A DNA stretch of 10,260 nucleotides from Acidobacteriaceae bacterium (lineage in GTDB: Bacteria; Acidobacteriota; Terriglobia; Terriglobales; Acidobacteriaceae). The stretch spans positions 6,901 to 17,160 of the forward strand of contig PMSZ01000183.1 in NCBI GenBank assembly GCA_003168235.1, read 5' to 3'. The notes beneath the pieces were generated by a model. That model was given only the letters and a program-made list of their open reading frames with translations. It did no database searches and was not told where the DNA came from. Of this stretch, positions 6,997 through 10,260 are shown one piece after another. How positions within the stretch are numbered: the stretch's first letter is position 1; each line of letters begins with the position of its first letter. The position numbers were made by a program, and so were the translations under genes.

Positions 6997-7059
6997 AGTC
7001 GCCGTTTTATTCTTGTTTATGAGTAGAGTCCAGGCCGATGATTAGCGCGGGAGGGGCTT

Positions 7060-7377
7060 ATGTCCAATACATTTGGAACCGACATTCTGATTCAAGCTGA
7101 GGACCCAATGAAGGCCGCCGACTTCTATGTCAAGGAACTCGGTTTTGAGATTACGGACAAGAATCCAAAGATGGTCGGCCTCCATGGAGAAAACATCAAC
7201 TTATTTATTGAGCCCGGTCCTGCTCTTGGACCTGTTCTAGAAGTTACTGTCAAGAGCGTGAAGGAAGCCAAAGCGCGCCTCCAGAAAAAGGGCTGCCAGG
7301 TTATCAAGGACCAGCCTGACTGGCCGAGATGTTACATCAAAGACCCCCATGGGCTGATCTACAATCTCACGGAGTAA
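7060..7377 (+). CDS. VOC-fold (glyoxalase/bleomycin-resistance superfamily) protein
   Basis: A 105-residue single VOC module with two beta-alpha-beta-beta-beta halves. The first half runs TDILIQAEDPMKAADFYVKELGFEI to about residue 52; the second starts LEVTVKSVKEAKARL and ends YIKDPHGLIYNL. Superfamily members include metal-dependent lyases, dioxygenases and binding proteins. By position, the usual first metal His is Asp8 and the usual final Glu (as in DPxGNxxEL) is Asn, so a classical Ni/Zn glyoxalase site looks absent. It may bind a small molecule or use unusual ligands. The ATG at 7060 has a strong GGGAGG ribosome site at 7049-7054. It follows dgt by 63 bp and could share its transcript, and it converges with the minus-strand PQQ gene. 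Confidence 0.85.
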   Translation: MSNTFGTDILIQAEDPMKAADFYVKELGFEITDKNPKMVGLHGENINLFIEPGPALGPVLEVTVKSVKEAKARLQKKGCQVIKDQPDWPRCYIKDPHGLIYNLTE

Positions 7378-7395
7378 GGGTGCCGGTTACAGTGC

Positions 7396-7420
7396 GTCTT
7401 TCGCTTCGCTCAAGATGACA
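7396..7420. repeat. Copy of a common interspersed motif (TCATCcTGAGCGAAGCGAAgGA type)
   Basis: On the minus strand this reads TGTCATCTTGAGCGAAGCGA followed by AAGAC. From memory, TCATCCTGAGCGAAGCGAAGGA-type sequences are widespread intergenic repeats in many bacterial genomes, acidobacteria included. It lies in the 59-bp gap between two convergent genes (7378-7436). Recognition is from memory, not a search. Confidence 0.45.
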
Positions 7421-7436
7421 ATTCCTAGAAAGCGAA

Positions 7437-8600
7437 TTACTTCGCGTATGTGATCCGGTAAATCACGCCCCCCGAGTCATCGCTCAAGTACATCGACCCG
7501 TCGCTCCCAACCACAATCCCCACCGGACGGCCCATCCACCGGCCTTTCTGAGTTTCGCCAGGAGCCAGCCAACCGGTGATGAAGTCTTGCGCGCCGCCGA
7601 CGGGCTGGCCTTTGCCATCAAGCTTCACCCGGACAACTTTGTAGCCGGTCGGCACGTTGCGGTTCCACGATCCGTGAAATGCAACGAAGATGTTGTTCTG
7701 GTATTCGGCTGGAAATTCCGAGCCCTCATAGAAGGCGAGTCCCAGCGGAGCGGAATGCGCCTGCATCTGGACTTTAGGCTCGAGTACGTCTTTGCAGCGG
7801 TCTTCTCCAACTTTGTTTCCCTCAGATTTGGCGAAGACGGAATCGAATGTTCTGTCGTCATAACAAAAGGGCCACCCAGCATCGCCGCCATCTTTTCCCA
7901 GGTCGTAGATTGTCTCCGGCGGCAGATCGTCGCCCAGCCAGTCACGGCCGTTCACCGTGACCCAAATTGTGTCCGTCTTCGGATTCACCGCCAGGCCAAC
8001 CGCGTTGCGTAGTCCTTTCGCAAAAACTTTCTGACCGCTGCCATCGGGGTTGTATTCCGTCACTGCCGCTCGCCGCGGATCTTTTTCGATGCAGACGTTG
8101 CAGCTCGATCCGGCCGCAATATACATCTTGCCGTTGTGGAATAGGACTGTCCGCGTGGAGTGCCCGCCGCCGGTCGCCAGGTCGGCGAGCTTTTTCGGAT
8201 TCGACGCCTTCAAGTTTGCCTCATCCCAGTCATAGGAGCGGACTTTGTCGTTTTCGGCGACATACAACTTGCCCTGGTAAAACGCCAGACCGTGCGGCTC
8301 GTTCAGCCCGTCGAGAACGGTCACCGCCCGCGTCGCCTTTCCCGTGTGCTTGGGATCGGGAAGCGCGACCACTTTGCCCTCGCCGGATTCGCTCACCAGC
8401 AGAACTCCGCCCGGAGTGAAGATCATCATGCGAGCGCCATCGATGTCATTGGCGAAAACCGAGATGTGGAATCCAGGGGGCGCTTTCAGTTGCATCAAGT
8501 CGAAATGAGTTTTCTCGGCGTGGGCGAGCAATGCGAGCGGCAGAGCGAACAATGCTGCAAGCAATGCTAAGAGTCGTCGTAACGCAGTTAGATTTCGCAT
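7437..8600 (-). CDS. Exported PQQ-dependent sugar (sorbosone-type) dehydrogenase-like protein
   Basis: A 387-residue six-bladed beta-propeller protein of the L-sorbosone dehydrogenase/soluble PQQ-glucose dehydrogenase group, which oxidises sugars or aldehydes in the periplasm. Family motifs in order: PPGFHISVFA, GLNEPHGLAF, GGGHSTRTVLFH, AAGSSCNVC, GLRNAVGLAVNP, GGDAGWPFCYDD, HSAPLGLAFYEG, FVAFHGSWNR, GRPVGIVVGSDGSMYLSDD. The Cys pair in SSCNVC and single Cys in FCYDD and DRCKD may form disulfides after export. The chosen start (8600) begins a signal peptide with Arg residues, a Leu/Ala core and an AHA cleavage region; in-frame ATGs at 8636 and 8702 would lengthen it to 399 or 421 residues. 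Cofactor and substrate are inferred from family. No cytochrome or PQQ-synthesis gene is nearby. Confidence 0.88.
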   Translation of the reverse strand: MRNLTALRRLLALLAALFALPLALLAHAEKTHFDLMQLKAPPGFHISVFANDIDGARMMIFTPGGVLLVSESGEGKVVALPDPKHTGKATRAVTVLDGLNEPHGLAFYQGKLYVAENDKVRSYDWDEANLKASNPKKLADLATGGGHSTRTVLFHNGKMYIAAGSSCNVCIEKDPRRAAVTEYNPDGSGQKVFAKGLRNAVGLAVNPKTDTIWVTVNGRDWLGDDLPPETIYDLGKDGGDAGWPFCYDDRTFDSVFAKSEGNKVGEDRCKDVLEPKVQMQAHSAPLGLAFYEGSEFPAEYQNNIFVAFHGSWNRNVPTGYKVVRVKLDGKGQPVGGAQDFITGWLAPGETQKGRWMGRPVGIVVGSDGSMYLSDDSGGVIYRITYAK

Positions 8601-8644
8601 AAGGGAGTGGATGATCTCCTGGTCAGCATGGCTCATATTTTTGG

Positions 8645-8673
8645 AGAATGTTGTGCCATTGATGCTTGGACAA
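8645..8673 (-). promoter_or_regulatory. Weak sigma70-like promoter for the PQQ gene
   Basis: On the minus strand, TTGTCC (8673-8668) and CATTCT (8650-8645) are spaced 17 bp. The -35 matches 4 of 6 and the -10 only 2 of 6, so strength is doubtful. It ends 8 bases before the alternative ATG at 8636. Two TCAATGGCAC repeats overlap its upstream side and spacer. Confidence 0.25.
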
Positions 8674-8687
8674 CGCCGTGCCATTGA
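8653..8687. repeat. Two exact 10-bp direct repeats (GTGCCATTGA), 25-bp period
   Basis: GTGCCATTGA occurs at 8653-8662 and 8678-8687; on the minus strand it is TCAATGGCAC. One copy lies in the spacer of the weak promoter of the PQQ gene and the other just upstream of its -35. Spacing of 25 bp places both on nearly the same side of the helix after about 2.4 turns. A regulator site is possible. Confidence 0.5.
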
Positions 8688-8718
8688 CTTTTGAGGGTCC
8701 AAATGACTTCCCGGCTGG

Positions 8719-8739
8719 AAAACTGCTCCACGCAGTTTT
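8719..8739. other. Perfect hairpin AAAACTGC-TCCAC-GCAGTTTT
   Basis: An 8-bp perfect inverted repeat (8719-8726 and 8732-8739) with a 5-nt loop, followed by one more T. On the plus strand it looks like a small terminator (T run 8736-8740), but no plus-strand gene precedes it. It may be an operator in the divergent region, or may stop spurious transcription coming from the left. Confidence 0.45.
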
Positions 8740-8851
8740 TATACTGCTACGCCAAAATTACCGCCAGGCGCAGTATGTCTCCAAGCGAACCATAAGGTAC
8801 AATATCTATGAAAATAAAGCACTTGCACTAAGAGCAACGGCATCGGAAGAT

Positions 8852-8868
8852 TTGGCACCCAAACTGTT
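8852..8868 (+). promoter_or_regulatory. Sigma54-like -24/-12 element upstream of the OmpA-like gene
   Basis: TTGGCAC (8852-8858) matches the -24 consensus exactly; CTGTT (8864-8868) sits at the correct spacing but deviates from the -12 TTGCA/T. Transcription would start near 8879, leaving a leader of about 170 nt before the ATG at 9051. No enhancer-binding-protein gene is in the window. Confidence 0.25.
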
Positions 8869-8876
8869 TATAGAAA

Positions 8877-8972
8877 GGGCGGCCCGGTAAGGGCCGGTTT
8901 CCCGGGATCGGACTTGCGACGCGCTGCCGAATCAGCTTTGTAGGGCGAAGCGTCTGGGAACGCGTTCCTAGA
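8877..8972 (+). other. Candidate structured 5' leader of the OmpA-like gene
   Basis: Several short stems follow one another: CGGCCC/GGGCCG (8880-8885 with 8891-8896); GACGC/GCGTC (8918-8922 with 8950-8954) enclosing GCTG/CAGC (8923-8926 with 8933-8936); and the palindrome GGAACGCGTTCC (8957-8968), extendable to a hairpin of about 8 bp. No known riboswitch consensus was recognised. It could be a structured untranslated leader, a small RNA or merely GC-rich DNA. Confidence 0.3.
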
Positions 8973-9050
8973 ACGATGCAATCAAAATCGAAATTGCGCC
9001 GCGAGGCGCACGGAGTGGTTCCCCCATTCCCCACTTGGAGGAAGTTGAAA

Positions 9051-9926
9051 ATGAAAAACCGTACTCTCTTCGCCGTACTGCTAGCACTGATCCTGGCGGC
9101 GCCAGTTTTCGCGCAGGATAATTCGTCATCGCAGACCCAGCCCGCGGCTACTCAACCCGCATCGACACAGCCTGCCGCTCAGGCCGGCGCTACCGGCAAA
9201 GAACCGCTGCAGCCGGAGGCCCGCGAAGGCTTTTGGGGTCGCGTGAATCCGTTTGCGAGGAAGAAATATGTAGCGCGGCAAACGCAGCCGATTCGCGACC
9301 GCATCAACGAACTCGACGAGTTAACAGCGGCGAACAGCAAGGCGATCAAGGATACTGATGCGCGCGCGCAAGCCGGAATACAACTCGCTTCGGCGAAAGC
9401 CAGCGAAGCCGATCAACATGCCATCGATGCCGGCAACAAGGCGCAGGCGGCGCAGCAGACCGCGCAGCAGGCGAACACTCGCTTGACCACGGTCGAGCAG
9501 GTAGTGACTAACATCGATCAGTATCAAGCGGCAACCCAGACCGAAATCCTTTTCAAGCCCGGTCAGACCGTGCTGAGTGAGAAGGCCAAGACCGCATTGG
9601 ACGAAATGGCGACGCCGCTGAAAGACCAGCGTGGCTACGTGGTCGAAGTGCAGGGCTTTGCTTCGGGTCACGGACAGGTGGCAATCTCCACTTCGCAGAA
9701 GATGGCGGAGTCGGTGGTGCGCTATCTGGCCTTGAACCATGACATCCCGATTTACCGGATCTACCTCGTCGGCATGGGAAATGCGCCGGTGGCTGCCACG
9801 GAAGGTGAAGCCAAGCCCAAGCGCATCACTGGTGGACGGGTTGAAATCAGCCTGTTGAAGAACAACCTCGAGCAGCTCTCTGCCGGCGGTGCGGAACCGG
9901 CTGCGAGTCAACAGCAGCAGAAGTAG
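9051..9926 (+). CDS. Exported coiled-coil protein with divergent OmpA-like C-terminal domain
   Basis: A 291-residue envelope protein. Residues 1-21 are a clear signal peptide ending VFA before QDN. Residues about 22-50 are Gln/Pro/Ala-rich with TQPA-type repeats. Residues about 75-160 are a long Ala/Gln-rich helix, likely coiled coil. Residues about 163-275 resemble an OmpA-family domain (TEILFKPGQTVLSEKAKTAL, YVVEVQGFAS, VGMGNAPVAA, GRVEISLL). The Asp of the usual TDxxG motif and the conserved Arg of LSxxRA, which bind diaminopimelate, are not visible (GFASGHG and SQKMAES instead), so peptidoglycan binding is doubtful. No beta-barrel and no lipobox are seen. The ATG at 9051 is chosen over the one at 8976 for its signal peptide and strong GGAGGAA site (9037-9043). 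It is followed directly by an intrinsic terminator. Confidence 0.82.
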   Translation: MKNRTLFAVLLALILAAPVFAQDNSSSQTQPAATQPASTQPAAQAGATGKEPLQPEAREGFWGRVNPFARKKYVARQTQPIRDRINELDELTAANSKAIKDTDARAQAGIQLASAKASEADQHAIDAGNKAQAAQQTAQQANTRLTTVEQVVTNIDQYQAATQTEILFKPGQTVLSEKAKTALDEMATPLKDQRGYVVEVQGFASGHGQVAISTSQKMAESVVRYLALNHDIPIYRIYLVGMGNAPVAATEGEAKPKRITGGRVEISLLKNNLEQLSAGGAEPAASQQQQK

Positions 9927-9943
9927 CGGTTAATCCTCCCGAG

Positions 9944-9974
9944 AAAGGCCTCCCGTGAAAGCGGGAGGCTTTTT
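9944..9974 (+). terminator. Rho-independent terminator of the OmpA-like gene
   Basis: A perfect 8-bp stem GCCTCCCG (9948-9955) / CGGGAGGC (9962-9969), closed by a loop that can form a U-G pair around a GAAA tetraloop, is followed by five T (9970-9974). It is preceded by AAAG, which can pair with the T run. It begins 18 bp after the TAG at 9924-9926. Confidence 0.93.
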
Positions 9975-10011
9975 GTCTGTGCGGTCTGATTTGCCACTTC
10001 ACATTCCCCCT

Positions 10012-10033
10012 TGGTCAAGCACTGTGGTCAAGC
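10012..10033. repeat. Direct repeat TGGTCAAGC (13-bp period) upstream of ogt
   Basis: TGGTCAAGC is found at 10012-10020 and 10025-10033, immediately upstream of the extended -10 of the next gene and thus in the -35 region. It could be a regulator site or a chance duplication. Confidence 0.35.
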
Positions 10034-10037
10034 GCCG

Positions 10038-10046
10038 TGTTATTCT
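10038..10046 (+). promoter_or_regulatory. Extended -10 element of ogt
   Basis: TGTTATTCT fits the extended -10 pattern and ends 10 bases before the ATG at 10057. No -35 and no ribosome site are evident, so the transcript leader would be only a few bases long. The arrangement repeats what is seen at 974-982 before the gene at 993. Confidence 0.4.
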
Positions 10047-10056
10047 GCAACGCGTC

Positions 10057-10260
10057 ATGCCAGAAACGCCAGAAACTCTGGTCAGCCTTCACACACTTTC
10101 ACCCGTAGGTCCGCTTTTTCTCGCCGCATCGGCGAAAGGCTTGGTGCGGCTCGAATTCAAAGCGCGCATGCAGAAGCTTCCGGCATCGATTCGCCTACAG
10201 GGATCCGAATCGGCCCTCGCGCCGGAATTCGCACACTATGTTCGCGAGCTCAACCAGTAT
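10057..10260 (+). CDS. ogt: Methylated-DNA--[protein]-cysteine S-methyltransferase, N-terminal part (cut by window end)
   Basis: The first 68 residues of an Ogt/MGMT-type protein that repairs O6-methylguanine (and O4-methylthymine) by moving the alkyl group to its own cysteine. The visible part matches the N-terminal ribonuclease-like domain: SLHTLSPVGPLFLAASAKGLVRLEF, then a variable helix and the start of the FAHYVRELNQY segment that precedes the catalytic domain. The active-site PCHR motif lies beyond the window, so the call rests on the N-terminal pattern alone. The ATG at 10057 has no Shine-Dalgarno site but begins right before the conserved region. It follows the terminator at 9944-9974 and so has its own transcription unit. 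Confidence 0.8.
   Translation, partial: MPETPETLVSLHTLSPVGPLFLAASAKGLVRLEFKARMQKLPASIRLQGSESALAPEFAHYVRELNQY

Larger units (their letters stand above)
8601..9050. other. 450-bp divergent non-coding region between the PQQ and OmpA-like genes
   Basis: This is the longest stretch without a credible gene. From left to right it holds a possible minus-strand promoter and direct repeats (8645-8687), a perfect 8-bp hairpin (8719-8739), an AT-richer segment with TACAAT (8798-8803), a 7-codon open frame (8808-8831), a sigma54-like motif (8852-8868) and a GC-rich, foldable leader (8877-8972). A 74-codon plus-strand frame at 8666-8890 has no ribosome site or recognisable domain and is not called as a gene. 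The region must drive both flanking genes. Confidence 0.6.

Noticed and set aside
6992..7030. Repeated AGTAGAGTC after dgt (6992-7000 and 7022-7030)
   Set aside because: A short 9-bp match with 30-bp spacing overlapping a stop codon; a chance duplication is likely and no function is suggested.
7432..7445. GCGAA-TTAC-TTCGC hairpin at the convergent gene ends
   Set aside because: The 5-bp stem overlaps the last codons of the PQQ gene and lacks a T run on either strand, so it is not a credible terminator.
8676..8688. Minus-strand TGGCACGGCGTTG resembling a sigma54 promoter for the PQQ gene
   Set aside because: The distance between the -24 and -12 parts is one base too short, which normally abolishes sigma54 recognition, and the second TGGCAC copy lacks any -12.
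8666..8890. 74-codon plus-strand open frame in the divergent region
   Set aside because: It has no ribosome site and no recognisable domain, overlaps the start region of the PQQ gene, and runs through hairpins and promoter-like motifs.

Overview
The window reads as a piece of an Acidobacteriota chromosome, probably class Terriglobia (Koribacter-like). This is an inference from protein style (secreted TPR protein, sorbosone-dehydrogenase-type PQQ protein, MXAN_5187-type small protein, compact dGTPase), moderately high GC content and short repetitive elements between genes. No taxonomic marker gene is present. It contains no transposase, integrase, CRISPR array, rRNA or tRNA, and looks like ordinary core chromosome with single-gene or short transcription units.

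Layout. Positions 1-420 hold the 3' end of a dienelactone hydrolase. A sigma70-type promoter with an embedded dyad then leads to a small XRE-family regulator (546-890). Next is a GTG-started MXAN_5187-like protein (993-1646). A gap with two arrays of 7-bp tandem repeats follows, and then purH (1841-3391; last two steps of IMP synthesis). A 230-bp gap with a tandem 14-bp repeat precedes a large secreted protein with about 17 TPR units (3622-5733). A 147-bp gap with a REP-like hairpin, its inverted partial copy and a second GACAATC direct repeat precedes a dGTP triphosphohydrolase (5881-6996) and a small VOC-fold protein (7060-7377).

On the minus strand, converging with the VOC gene, lies an exported PQQ-dependent sorbosone/sugar dehydrogenase-like protein (7437-8600). 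The 450-bp divergent region (8601-9050) contains direct repeats, a perfect hairpin, a sigma54-like motif and a structured leader ahead of an exported coiled-coil/OmpA-like protein (9051-9926), which ends in a strong intrinsic terminator. The window closes with the start of an Ogt/MGMT-type DNA repair methyltransferase (10057 onward).

How the genes fit together. There is no single pathway. Nucleotide metabolism (purH, dgt), envelope/periplasm functions (TPR protein, PQQ protein, OmpA-like protein) and DNA repair (ogt) sit side by side. I found no convincing new multi-gene system. The most interesting material is between genes: inverted heptamer arrays beside the purH promoter, a GACAATC 14-bp-period motif in front of two unrelated genes, a putative autoregulatory operator for the XRE gene, and promoter-like -10 elements so close to several start codons, without Shine-Dalgarno sites, that very short-leader or leaderless transcripts are likely.
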